Assembly (NCBI GenBank): GCA_002690755.1
Contig: NZFT01000014.1
Location: 1 to 24,001 of the forward strand
Direction of reading: 5' to 3'
Length of the DNA: 24,001 nt
Origin: Phycisphaerae bacterium
Lineage (GTDB): Bacteria > Planctomycetota > Phycisphaerae > Phycisphaerales > SM1A02
A program made the translations under genes and the position numbers. The notes beneath the pieces were generated by a model that saw only the letters and a list, made by a program, of their open reading frames with translations, had not been told where the DNA came from and did no database searches. Within the stretch, counting starts at the first letter, position 1, and each line of letters opens with the position of its first letter. Positions 7,406 to 15,045 of the stretch are shown here, in pieces.

Positions 7406-7419
7406 TCAGCTGACGCGAG
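7400..7419. repeat. Perfect 20-bp palindrome over the stop codon of the tRNA-binding gene
   Basis: CTCGCGTCAG joined directly to its reverse complement, spanning the minus-strand TGA at 7406-7408. As RNA it gives an 8-bp stem with an AGCT loop. It could be a weak terminator or a protein site. Confidence 0.6.
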
Positions 7420-7801
7420 ACCCCGGCTTGACGGGCTTGTCGATGGTGACCACGACCACGTCGCGTTCATCGGGACCCGGCTTGCCGTCCGTCGCTTCGG
7501 CGGGTGCATCCTTCAGGTCGCTCGCCGCGAGGATCATGCCCTGGCTGATCTCACCCCGGAGCTTCCGTGGTTCGAGATTCGCCACGATGACCACCTGCTT
7601 GCCGACCAGTGCTTCCGGTTCGTACCACGCCTTGACCCCGGCGCAGACCTGTCGACCTTCGGGCGTTCCGTCGTCGAGCGTCACCTTCAGGAGCTTGTCC
7701 GCGTTGGGATGCGCCTCACAGGCGGTCACGGTGGCGACACGGAGGTCGATCTTCGAGAAGTGATCGAAGTCGATGTTCGGGAGTGGTTCGTTGCTGCTCA
7801 C
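7406..7801 (-). CDS. Stand-alone MetRS C-terminal-type tRNA-binding domain protein
   Basis: 131 residues forming one OB-fold tRNA-binding domain (EMAPII/Trbp111/MetRS-beta type). Diagnostic stretches are IDFDHFSKIDLRVATV (10-25), HPNADKLLKV, ICAGV-like VCAGVKAWYEP, GKQVVIVANLEPRKLRG and SQGMILAA. In many bacteria this domain is the C-terminus of MetRS and dimerises it; here it is a separate gene, as databases often annotate 'methionine--tRNA ligase subunit beta'. It may add non-specific tRNA affinity to a MetRS lacking the tail, or act as a free tRNA-binding chaperone. It differs from CsaA by its N-terminal IDFDHF entry. It lies 54 bp after the PpiD-like gene on the same strand, probably in one transcript. 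Confidence 0.9.
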   Translation of the reverse strand: MSSNEPLPNIDFDHFSKIDLRVATVTACEAHPNADKLLKVTLDDGTPEGRQVCAGVKAWYEPEALVGKQVVIVANLEPRKLRGEISQGMILAASDLKDAPAEATDGKPGPDERDVVVVTIDKPVKPGSRVS

Positions 7802-7855
7802 GGTTCGATCCGGGAAGGGAGTGGGGAATCTCGTCCGACGGGATTCGTGGAAGGC

Positions 7856-9775
7856 TCAGGCCGCGGGGGCTTCGTCCGCGAACTCGTCGTCGATCTCGTC
7901 TTCGCGGGATCGCTCGAACGCATGGCGGGCCTTCAACGCCTCGAACCCGAAGACGGAGGCGGGGTCGAAGGCCGCGAGGTCCTGGGTGATCGCGGCCTGA
8001 AGCGGTCCCTGATTCGCCGCGAGTCCCGACCACTGTTCCTCGGTGAGCGGCATCAGCTTGTCGATGGAGACGAGCAGGACCGCGAGGCGTTCGGGCAGGG
8101 CGACGGCGAAGATTCGCTGGTCGATCGGCTGGTCGGCCAACGGCCGCGTCTGATCGAGGGTCATCGCGCGATCCACGATCGCGCCGATCGCCTCGGCGTC
8201 GGTGCCGAGGCCGGGAATCGAGGACGAAAGTTCGATGCCGTACTGCAGCAGGATCTGGAGGTTCGCCTCGCGGATGTCGGCGGCGAACTCGACCGGAACG
8301 TCGTAGGCGTCCGCGATGGATCGAAGGCCGTCGGTCCGCGCCGTCCGTTCCAGCTCGGGGAGTCGGGATGCCAGCGTCTCGTATCGAAGCATGGCTTCGA
8401 CGTCCGCCCGGACCTCGGCCCGGACTTCGTCCAGATCGGCGGGGGGGCGGGAGGGATCGGTGTCGATGACCCGGGCGAGATAGAGGTCGCCGTCCGGGGC
8501 GAAGGTCGGCGGGAACGCGACGCCGGACTGGACGGCGATCGAGTCGCTGCCGCCGAAGTCCCGAAGCGCCGGGAGGATCGCCGACATCGGCGTGCGATTC
8601 CGGCCGTAGAGATCGGTGTCGCTGCTGGCCAGCGCTCCGAACCGCGCTTCATCGGAGATGTCCTCGACCGCGAGCCAGTCCTGGCCGCTGGAGCGATAGG
8701 CGGGGAGGGGGAGGTTGAATTCCTTCGCGATCTCGTCGGCGAGGCCGGTGAAACTCTGTCGCCGGCTCGCCCAGTCGGCGGGCAGGTCGTAGTGGAGACC
8801 GATCCGGTTCATGCCACGGCGGGGGAACTGGGTCTGGTCGGAAACGAACTTCGCGATGCTCTCCATGCGGGCATCGGTCAGGTCGTCGAGGACCACCTCG
8901 CGGATCCGGGCCTCCTCGGTGGAGAACTGGCTGGTCGTCGCCGCGCTTCCGAAGCGGGCGGGATCCTTCATGAACGCCTTCCGCAACTCGACGGGGCCGA
9001 GTTCGGGACTGTTCTCGAGGGAGGTGCGAACGGCGGCCTTGGGGATCATGAGCCACTCGAGCTTGAAGCGATCGGGGATGCGGTATCCGAACGTCGCATC
9101 CTCGGCACCGGGCAGCACCTCCGCGTGGGCGGTCATCTGATCGGTGAGGCGCTGCTCGTCGATCTCGGGCGGTTCGATCGTCGCGTCGGTCCGGGCATCG
9201 ATCACCACGACGTCGGCGGCGATTCCCAGGGATTTTCGGGCCGCCGCGCTGCGAAGACGGGTGTCGCTGAATCGTCCTGCGGTCCCCACCAGCGCGAGGA
9301 GCTGGGTGACGCCACGAACCTCGGCCAGCGTCGCGATGGTCTGCTGCGGGCTCAGGCCCGCCTGGGCGCCGAGGTTCGCGATGACCACTTCGGGGGTGAC
9401 GTTCTCGAGGTCGGTTCGCCCCGCGCCGATCTGCTGGGCGACTTCGTAGCCGGAGGAGGATCCGCCGACGAGTCCGGCGGCCCGGGCCTCCCGGACCAGC
9501 AGATACCAGTGCGCGGGATTCGTGCCGACTCCGAGCTGGCCGAGCGGACTGTTTGCGCCGAGGAGATCGATCAGTCTGGTCTGACGTCGAAGCATGTCGG
9601 CTTCGCCGGAGGTCACCGACTCCTCGTTCGTCCCGACCGTCGCCCACGTCCCGCCCGTCTGGGCGCTGTATTCGGCGAGGCCCTGGATCGCCTGTGGCAC
9701 CAGGAAGGTGATCATCAGGAGCGAGCCGCCCACAACGAGGATCCACTTGTCGTACTTGCGAAGGAACTGGAACAT
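7856..9775 (-). CDS. PpiD/SurA-like membrane-anchored periplasmic chaperone
   Basis: 639 residues. It begins FQFLRKYDKWILVVGGSLLMITFLV, a basic start plus one membrane helix (12-32) as in PpiD, with the rest periplasmic. Long helical SurA-N-like stretches follow (about 50-200 and 280-330). The region near 440-500 (DLYLARVIDTD, then a conserved helical DEVRAEVRADVEAMLRYE) matches the segment after the parvulin domain in PpiD. I cannot find a clear parvulin core between them, so catalytic prolyl isomerisation is doubtful. A holdase role for exported proteins is the better guess. The acidic C-terminus ends in EDEIDDEFADE. A GGAAG lies just upstream of the ATG. The family call rests on architecture more than on motifs. 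Confidence 0.72.
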   Translation of the reverse strand: MFQFLRKYDKWILVVGGSLLMITFLVPQAIQGLAEYSAQTGGTWATVGTNEESVTSGEADMLRRQTRLIDLLGANSPLGQLGVGTNPAHWYLLVREARAAGLVGGSSSGYEVAQQIGAGRTDLENVTPEVVIANLGAQAGLSPQQTIATLAEVRGVTQLLALVGTAGRFSDTRLRSAAARKSLGIAADVVVIDARTDATIEPPEIDEQRLTDQMTAHAEVLPGAEDATFGYRIPDRFKLEWLMIPKAAVRTSLENSPELGPVELRKAFMKDPARFGSAATTSQFSTEEARIREVVLDDLTDARMESIAKFVSDQTQFPRRGMNRIGLHYDLPADWASRRQSFTGLADEIAKEFNLPLPAYRSSGQDWLAVEDISDEARFGALASSDTDLYGRNRTPMSAILPALRDFGGSDSIAVQSGVAFPPTFAPDGDLYLARVIDTDPSRPPADLDEVRAEVRADVEAMLRYETLASRLPELERTARTDGLRSIADAYDVPVEFAADIREANLQILLQYGIELSSSIPGLGTDAEAIGAIVDRAMTLDQTRPLADQPIDQRIFAVALPERLAVLLVSIDKLMPLTEEQWSGLAANQGPLQAAITQDLAAFDPASVFGFEALKARHAFERSREDEIDDEFADEAPAA

Positions 9776-9891
9776 GAGGTCTTCCGGGGTTCGGCGTGCG
9801 GCGGTTCAGGTGGCCGGTCGAAGCTGCTGGAGAGCGAGTCGCGGCCCCGTGGGGGGGAGGGAACGGAACGCGGATGGAAGCGAGTGCGAAA

Positions 9892-9953
9892 GGACCGTCG
9901 CGTCGGTCCGTCGATGCCGGGGTGGCCACGAAGGGAGCCGGACGCGACGGTCC
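9892..9953 (-). terminator. Long inverted repeat downstream of rpsD
   Basis: Perfect 13-bp arms (9892-9904 GGACCGTCGCGTC and its complement at 9941-9953) around a 36-nt loop, 46 nt after the rpsD stop. On the minus strand the stem is followed by TTTCGCAC. It is plausibly the rpsD terminator; the long loop and short T-run are not canonical. Confidence 0.5.
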
Positions 9954-9999
9954 GTGGTGGAACGCAGCCCGTCGAGTCGAGGCCGAGGCCCCGATGTGA

Positions 10000-10599
10000 T
10001 CAGCGGTAGAACTCGACGATCAGGTTGGTGTTGACGTCGAAGGGGATCTGGTCCGAGGTCGGCGATGCGACGATCTTCGCGTTGAGCTCCGCGGGGTTCA
10101 TGGCGATCCATCCCGGGACCATGTGTCCGGCGAGGGATTCCATGCTCTCGCGAGCCAGGTTGTGAATCCTGTCGCGGAGGGTGATCACGTCACCCACCTT
10201 CACCGCGAAGCTCGGCCGGTCGACCTTCTTGCCGTTCACCAGCACATGTCCGTGGGTGACCATCTGACGGGAGGCCCAGATCGTGCGGGTGAGACCGGCA
10301 CGTCGGATCACGTTGTCGAGACGGCACTCGAGCAGCTGAAGAAGAAGTTCGCCGGTGTTGCCCGGGCGACGAGTCGCCTCGTCGACGTAGCGGCGGAACT
10401 GGCGTTCCATCACGTTGTAGTGATAACGCAGCTTCTGCTTCTCATCCTTGCGGATGCCGTAGTCCTTGGGTCGACGCCCGCGAAACCCGTGCTGCCCCGG
10501 CGGGTTGAGCTGCCGCTTCGAGGTGTGCTTCGGGATATCCGCGATCGGAACACCGACGCGGCGGGAGAGCTTGACCTTCGGTCCGAGGTAACGGGCCAT
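10000..10599 (-). CDS. rpsD: 30S ribosomal protein S4 (uS4)
   Basis: 199 residues, typical for S4. It binds the 16S 5' domain early in 30S assembly and helps translational accuracy; in some bacteria it represses its own operon. It begins MARYLGPKVKLSRR, then NPPGQHGFRGRRPKDYG (33-49) and QKLRYHYNVMERQFRRY. The S4 RNA-binding domain follows from LLECRLDNVIRRAGL to MVTHGHVLVNGKKVDRPS. The N-terminus lacks the zinc-binding cysteines of C-plus S4, so it is the zinc-free form. The ATG at 10599 is the conserved family start; the frame extends 50 codons further without similarity. It is alone rather than with rpsM/rpsK/rpoA, and has its own promoter at 10734-10762. Confidence 0.98.
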   Translation of the reverse strand: MARYLGPKVKLSRRVGVPIADIPKHTSKRQLNPPGQHGFRGRRPKDYGIRKDEKQKLRYHYNVMERQFRRYVDEATRRPGNTGELLLQLLECRLDNVIRRAGLTRTIWASRQMVTHGHVLVNGKKVDRPSFAVKVGDVITLRDRIHNLARESMESLAGHMVPGWIAMNPAELNAKIVASPTSDQIPFDVNTNLIVEFYR

Positions 10600-10727
10600 T
10601 CGAACATCCGACTGTTGGGACCCCGGTCGACGTTTCAGACGCCGGTCGGGTCGGGAGTGAACCGGCACCCCCGGATCTCCGGGTGCGTGGCGGGGACGAC
10701 GCCGGGGACGGAAACCGCTCCGGCGGA
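10600..10727 (-). promoter_or_regulatory. 5' leader of rpsD
   Basis: About 128 nt lie between the predicted transcription start and the ATG. It contains a hairpin at 10665-10686 (GCACCC/GGGTGC, 10-nt loop) and no reading frame of note. Long leaders in rpsD mRNAs can bind S4 for feedback control. Here that is only an inference from position. Confidence 0.35.
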
Positions 10728-10733
10728 TCGCGT

Positions 10734-10762
10734 AGTAGACCATTCCCACCGCCGAGCGTCAA
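10734..10762 (-). promoter_or_regulatory. Sigma70-type promoter of rpsD
   Basis: TTGACG -35 (10757-10762, five of six consensus) and TCTACT -10 (10734-10739, four of six), spaced by exactly 17 nt on the minus strand. An ACGAAC/GTTCGT inverted repeat lies just upstream (about 10764-10777). Confidence 0.7.
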
Positions 10763-10907
10763 GACGAACAGGTTCGTTCCGGGGCTCGAAAAGACGATCC
10801 GGGCGGCCAGCAGGCTCGACGATCAACGGCGTCGGGCGGGGCGGTCGCGGCAGCCGTGGGCCGAGGAAGCGACTGGCTGGACACTGCAGCGGGTCTCGGG
10901 ACCCCAA

Positions 10908-10942
10908 AACGAGCGAAAGGCCCACTTCTCCTGCTGGGCCTT
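10908..10942 (-). terminator. Terminator-like hairpin after the purF unit
   Basis: Eight-base-pair stem AAGGCCCA/TGGGCCTT (10917-10924 with 10935-10942) and a 10-nt loop, followed on the minus strand by TCGCTCGTTTTGG. It is the first terminator-like element after purF, 410 nt downstream. Confidence 0.55.
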
Positions 10943-10992
10943 CCGCCTGATCAATCTCCGATGATTGAGAATCGCGATTCCAATGGATCGAA

Positions 10993-11244
10993 TCAAGCAC
11001 AAAATCGAGAACTTTCGGGTTTCCCGGAGCCGCGGACCCGATCGTCAGGGTTCTGGAGATCGAGTGCGTAGATGTCTGCGATCGCGGCTCGATCCGCCGG
11101 GCGGAGCGGACTCCCGGTTCCCGCGAGTGCCGCGAGGTCCCGTGCCATCGCCGAACGAAGATCCGATCGATGCGCGGTGGGGCTCGAGTCCGGGTCTCCC
11201 GATCGGCGACTGGACTGGGCTGGGTGTTGCGTGCGGTGGGGCAT
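10993..11244 (-). CDS. Doubtful small hypothetical protein, 83 residues
   Basis: Not recognised. The frame is open from the purF end to a TGA at 10993. The C-terminal half has a natural-looking helical sequence (SAMARDLAALAG, PADRAAIADIYALDLQNP) with mostly G/C third positions, while the first 30 residues are Ser/Arg/Pro-rich and look less coding. The ATG at 11244 is the only good start codon between the purF stop and the plausible part; no strong ribosome-binding site precedes it. It sits between purF and the hairpin at 10908-10942 on the same strand, so it would share that transcript. It could equally be a non-coding purF 3' region. Confidence 0.3.
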   Translation of the reverse strand: MPHRTQHPAQSSRRSGDPDSSPTAHRSDLRSAMARDLAALAGTGSPLRPADRAAIADIYALDLQNPDDRVRGSGKPESSRFCA

Positions 11245-11351
11245 GTCCGGATTCCGAAGGGGATCGAGCGGCCGAAGCGGCCTGATGTTCGAAACCTCGG
11301 TCTGGTCGGCGTCGGCCTCCAGCCCGTTCTCGGAAATCCCACCGGTTCGAT

Positions 11352-13268
11352 TCAGTACGCCCGGCTTTCGTCGTGCTTTCGCCAGTTGAGATAGGCGGTG
11401 TTGAGCACCCGGTATCCGCCCGGGGTGGGATAGTCGCCGGTGAAGTACCAGTCTCCGGTGTGGTCGGGCATCGCCTCGTGCAGGCCGTGAAGGTCCTGAT
11501 AGACCATCTCGATCTCGCCGGACCACTCGAGTCGATCGCTCCGGATGAGATCCGCGATGCGGGCCGAGAGGGTCTCGAGCGGAAAACGACCGTAGATGGC
11601 GGCGACGTGGTTCTTCATCCGCTCGGGGGGAAGGTCGGCCTGCTCGAGACATCTGGCCTCGACCTCGTCGAGGAGTTCGGCCTCGCCGGCGTCCCGAATC
11701 AGCGAGATGGCCGCTTCGAACGCGATGAACCGGCCCAGCTGGCTCATGTCGATCCCGTAGCAGTCCGGGTACATGATGGGAGGGGCGCTGGAGACCACCA
11801 CGATCCGCCGGGGCGAGAGCCGCGCAAGCATGGTGATGATCGACTCGCGGAGCGTGGTGCCGCGGACGATGGAGTCGTCCACCACCACCAGCGTGTCGCC
11901 TTCGGTGATCGTCCCCCGGGTGACGTCGTAGACATGCGAGACGAGATCTCTTCGTGCGGCGTCGTGGGTGATGAAGGTTCGGAGCCGCTGGTCCTTGTGG
12001 GCGACCTTCTCGGAGCGGGCCCGCGTGCGGATGAGTCGGTCGACGTCCTCCCGGGTGACGGTACCGGCTTCGATCCGCTTCCAGAGTTCCTCGCCGTTCC
12101 GGCGACGAAGCACGGCGTTGATCTCTTCCCGCAGGCCGGCGAACGCCGTCTCGGCGGTGTTGGGGATGAAGCCGAACACCGTGTCGTCGATGTTCCAGTC
12201 GATGGCTTCGAGAACCCGCTCCGCGAGGTTCGCGCCGAGTCGCTTCCGCTCGCGGTAGATGTCGCGATCGTTGCCTCGGCTGAAGTAGATTCGTTCGAAC
12301 GTGCACTTCCGCACCGGCAGGGGATCGATGAACGGTTCGATCCGGATCGTTCCGTTCCGCTTCACCTCGAGGGCGTGGGCGGGTGGGAGCTCCTCGATCG
12401 CGTCGGGGTCGACGTTGAACGCGGTCACCAGGGCGGCTCGCTCGCTCGCCACCGAGACCACCGCATCGTCCCGGTAGATGAATGCGGGACGGATCCCGGC
12501 GGGGTCCCGGCAGACCAGGAGATCGCCGTTGCCGACGATCGAGGCGAAGACGTATCCCCCGTCGAAACGGTCGGCCGCGTTCCGGAGCACCCGGACCAGA
12601 TCGAGTTCGGCGGACACGGTGTCGGCGAGCTCGCGGCCCTCGAGGGAACGGAAGGAACCGGGGCCCATGGTGGCGGCGAGATGCTCGTGTTCGCGGTCGA
12701 GGTAGTAGCCGATCTTCTCCAGCACGACCTGCGTGTCCGAATCACCGACGGGATCGAGACCGTATTCCGTCAACTCCTCGAAGAGCAGCTTCGAGTTGGT
12801 GAGGTTGAAGTTGCCGGCGACGGCGAGATTCCGGCTCGCGACGATGTTCTTCCGCAAGTAGGGATGACAGGCCGTGATGGTCCGTCCGCCGTGGGTGCCG
12901 TAGCGAAGATGCCCGAGCATCAGTTCCCCGAGGTGCGGCATCCGGCGTTTCAGTTCGAGACCCGAGATCGCGTCGATCTTCTCCATCGACAGGTTGCGAA
13001 GCGGCTTCATCACCGTGTCGAAGAGGCGTTCGATCGGATTCCGTTTGGCGCTGCGGAGGCGGGCGAGATACCGCTCGCCCGCGGGCATGTCGAATCGAAC
13101 GGCCCCGATCCCCGCGCCGTCCTGGCCGCGATTGTGCTGCTTCTCCATGAGGAGGAAGAGCCGACGGAGGCCCCAGAGCGAATCGCCGTAATGCTCCCGA
13201 TACCAGTCAAGCGGCTTCAGAAGCCGAACGACGGCGAGTCCGCATTCGTGGGAGATCCGGTCGCTCAT
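11352..13268 (-). CDS. purF: Amidophosphoribosyltransferase, long form
   Basis: 638 residues. Catalyses the first step of purine synthesis, PRPP plus glutamine to phosphoribosylamine. The N-terminal class II glutamine amidotransferase domain has its nucleophile as Cys9 (SHECGLAV) after a short leader that would need cleavage, then KQHNRGQDGAGIGA (43-56), GHLRYGTHG and the NFNLTN loop. The C-terminal phosphoribosyltransferase domain has the PRPP loop VVVDDSIVRGTT (461-472) followed by SSAPPIMYPDCYGIDM. It is longer than the roughly 500 residues of E. coli PurF, with inserts around 60-110 and a tail ending GDWYFTGDYPTPGGYRVLN. Longer PurF-like proteins occur in Bacteroidetes and Planctomycetes. 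The Fe-S ligand cysteines of the B. subtilis type are not evident. It is monocistronic or followed by one small ORF. Confidence 0.88.
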   Translation of the reverse strand: MSDRISHECGLAVVRLLKPLDWYREHYGDSLWGLRRLFLLMEKQHNRGQDGAGIGAVRFDMPAGERYLARLRSAKRNPIERLFDTVMKPLRNLSMEKIDAISGLELKRRMPHLGELMLGHLRYGTHGGRTITACHPYLRKNIVASRNLAVAGNFNLTNSKLLFEELTEYGLDPVGDSDTQVVLEKIGYYLDREHEHLAATMGPGSFRSLEGRELADTVSAELDLVRVLRNAADRFDGGYVFASIVGNGDLLVCRDPAGIRPAFIYRDDAVVSVASERAALVTAFNVDPDAIEELPPAHALEVKRNGTIRIEPFIDPLPVRKCTFERIYFSRGNDRDIYRERKRLGANLAERVLEAIDWNIDDTVFGFIPNTAETAFAGLREEINAVLRRRNGEELWKRIEAGTVTREDVDRLIRTRARSEKVAHKDQRLRTFITHDAARRDLVSHVYDVTRGTITEGDTLVVVDDSIVRGTTLRESIITMLARLSPRRIVVVSSAPPIMYPDCYGIDMSQLGRFIAFEAAISLIRDAGEAELLDEVEARCLEQADLPPERMKNHVAAIYGRFPLETLSARIADLIRSDRLEWSGEIEMVYQDLHGLHEAMPDHTGDWYFTGDYPTPGGYRVLNTAYLNWRKHDESRAY

Positions 13269-13353
13269 GGGGGAGGCACGGTAACGCTTCGACGCCGCGG
13301 CTGCGCCGCGAATCGCGCACCCGCGGCGTCGAGCGCCGATCTATGCTGTCATT

Positions 13354-14166
13354 GTGGAAGACGCGCCGACACCAGCTTCGAAGCTTCCGACCGAACTGGT
13401 CACCTGGACCACGCTGCTCGGTCACTGGACCGATCTCGTCAAGGCGGGGGAGGGGCTTCGACGTTCCACCGACGAGGACGACCGGGCCTGGCGGGCGTCG
13501 ATCCCGGAAGTGATCCGCCTGCAGGCCATCACCTTCGCACTGGCGGAGCTCGATCGGATCGAGGGGCCGGACCGGGGACTCGCCCGGGACCGGGCGGCGA
13601 TCGGAGTCGAGGAGGCTTCGGCGCGTCTGGATGTCCTCTGGTCGGGCGTCTCCATGCCGGAAACGCTCCTGGAGATCGCCGCGGACGCCTCGCTGGCCCT
13701 GGAGACCGCGGTCTATGCGGGACTCCGGTGGATTCGCTGGCGGGGGGTCGGCCGGCTCGAGATGCCGGAGATCGATCTGGAGGTCGCCGGCACCGCCGGA
13801 ACCCTGGCCTGCGCCCAGCCCGGCACCATCCTCCTGTCGGGTGAACCGGTCGCCTGGTGGACCGAGCGGGAGCCGCCTCGCGAACTGCTCGGCGAGGGAT
13901 TCGAATTCGAGTCCGGGCCCGCGGTCCAGATCTACCGTCGACTCGATGACGCGGGACGTGCGATCGGGGATCTCGTCGCACCACTCGCGGATCTTCCGGT
14001 GGGCCTCCCGATTCTCGTACCGATCTCGCTCGACGGCGTTCCGATCGGACGATTCACCGTCGCCCGGGACCGGTGGCTGACGTCGAATCGCCGTGCGTTC
14101 GAGGCGGTCGAGGGCGACTACCCGGTCGGATACGAGCCCGGGGCGTCGCCGACCCCCGAGGATTGA
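13354..14166 (+). CDS. Hypothetical protein, 270 residues
   Basis: Not recognised. It starts with GTG at 13354; a TATGCT hexamer (13342-13347) ends only 6 nt before it, which suggests a leaderless message. The N-terminal half is helical (LVTWTTLLGHWTDLVKAGEGL, then VIRLQAITFALAELDRI). The middle (about 110-135, ALETAVYAGLRWIRWRGVGRLE) and the C-terminal half look beta-rich, ending with LPILVPISLDGVPIGRFTVARDRW. There is no signal peptide or membrane helix, so it is probably cytosolic. Strong GC bias at third positions and an intact 270-codon frame support a real gene. It is divergent from purF (85-bp gap) and abuts the stop of the opposite-strand MBL gene. Confidence 0.8.
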   Translation: MEDAPTPASKLPTELVTWTTLLGHWTDLVKAGEGLRRSTDEDDRAWRASIPEVIRLQAITFALAELDRIEGPDRGLARDRAAIGVEEASARLDVLWSGVSMPETLLEIAADASLALETAVYAGLRWIRWRGVGRLEMPEIDLEVAGTAGTLACAQPGTILLSGEPVAWWTEREPPRELLGEGFEFESGPAVQIYRRLDDAGRAIGDLVAPLADLPVGLPILVPISLDGVPIGRFTVARDRWLTSNRRAFEAVEGDYPVGYEPGASPTPED

Positions 14167-15045
14167 TCAGACGCCGGCGGCAAGCGGACGCCGGTCGAGG
14201 AGATCGAACGGACCGATGGGACGATCCTGTTCGGCGACATGGGTGCGACCGGCGAGGTTCGGATCGTGCCCGTGCCAGAGATCGCGAACGAGGTCGATGT
14301 CGTTGCATTCGCGGGATAGGTGGAGCAGCACGATCCGGTCCGGCGTGGTCCCGGTCGCGAGCGAGCGCACCAGATCCAGGGCCTGGGCATTCGAGAGATG
14401 CCCGTGACCGCCGGTGATCCGCGCCTTCAGGAACGGGGGCCTCGGGGAGGCGGCCTGCAGTTCGGCGTCGTAGTTGGACTCCACGCCGAGGACCTCGCAG
14501 TCCGAAAGCAACGAGCGCATCTCGTCGGTGGGCCGCCCGACGTCCGTCGCCCAACCGATGCGGAGGTCCCCCCGGGTCGTGCGGACCCGGAGTCGGATCA
14601 CGGTCGAGCCGTGATCGTCATGCGGGGCGAGGGCGGTGGTCGCGGTCACCACGTCCGCCAGGATCGGAACTTCGCGACCCCCGTCGGCGAGCGGTCGGAG
14701 GAGGCGTGCGGGGGCCGCCATCGTGGCGAGCGCCGCATGGTGGCTCGGCGCGGCGAAGACGGGCCAGCCCGTCGATTCGAGGGTGCGACGCCACGTCGAT
14801 CTCAGATGATCGCCGTCGGGGTGGGTGATCAGCACCGCGGCGACGTCCTCGAGCCGCACGTCCGGGGCGTGCTCGTCGAGCCGTCGGGCGAGGGTCCGCG
14901 GTCCGATGCCGAGATCGATGCAGACGTGCCGGGGCGGGAGGTCGCGTCGCTGAAGGGTGAGGATGGAGAGATTGCCGCCGGAGCCGCTCGCGATGACCCG
15001 GAGCTGGGCGTCGACCACGCTCGCGGCGTGACGTGCCTCGATCAC
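14167..15045 (-). CDS. WalJ/YycJ-like metallo-beta-lactamase-fold hydrolase
   Basis: 292 residues with the order of marks seen in WalJ (YycJ/VicX): SGSGGN (20-25), the metal motif THPDGDH (74-80), TDVG (168-171), VESNYD (188-193), GGHGHLSN (212-219) and LLHLSRECN (240-248). Such proteins are metal-dependent nucleases or phosphodiesterases of uncertain substrate. The metal motif is unusual: the second His of HxHxDH is replaced, giving HxDxDH. The start is the GTG at 15045, which overlaps the lpxA stop as GTGA and places the first strand just after; upstream sequence in this frame is a shadow of lpxA. The coupling with lpxA implies co-expression, not a shared pathway. Its stop touches the stop of the convergent gene. 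Confidence 0.82.
   Translation of the reverse strand: MIEARHAASVVDAQLRVIASGSGGNLSILTLQRRDLPPRHVCIDLGIGPRTLARRLDEHAPDVRLEDVAAVLITHPDGDHLRSTWRRTLESTGWPVFAAPSHHAALATMAAPARLLRPLADGGREVPILADVVTATTALAPHDDHGSTVIRLRVRTTRGDLRIGWATDVGRPTDEMRSLLSDCEVLGVESNYDAELQAASPRPPFLKARITGGHGHLSNAQALDLVRSLATGTTPDRIVLLHLSRECNDIDLVRDLWHGHDPNLAGRTHVAEQDRPIGPFDLLDRRPLAAGV

Noticed and set aside
7382..10009. 875-codon open frame on the plus strand
   Set aside because: Antisense to the PpiD-like and tRNA-binding genes. It has no motifs and low-complexity Gly/Arg/Asp composition typical of a mirror frame.
10635..11342. 235-codon minus-strand frame between rpsD and purF
   Set aside because: It crosses the terminator at 10908-10942 and the rpsD promoter, and is Arg/Pro/Ser-rich in the style of non-coding GC-rich DNA.
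11373..13844. 823-codon open frame on the plus strand
   Set aside because: Antisense to purF, then runs out of frame into the 270-residue gene. No domain seen.
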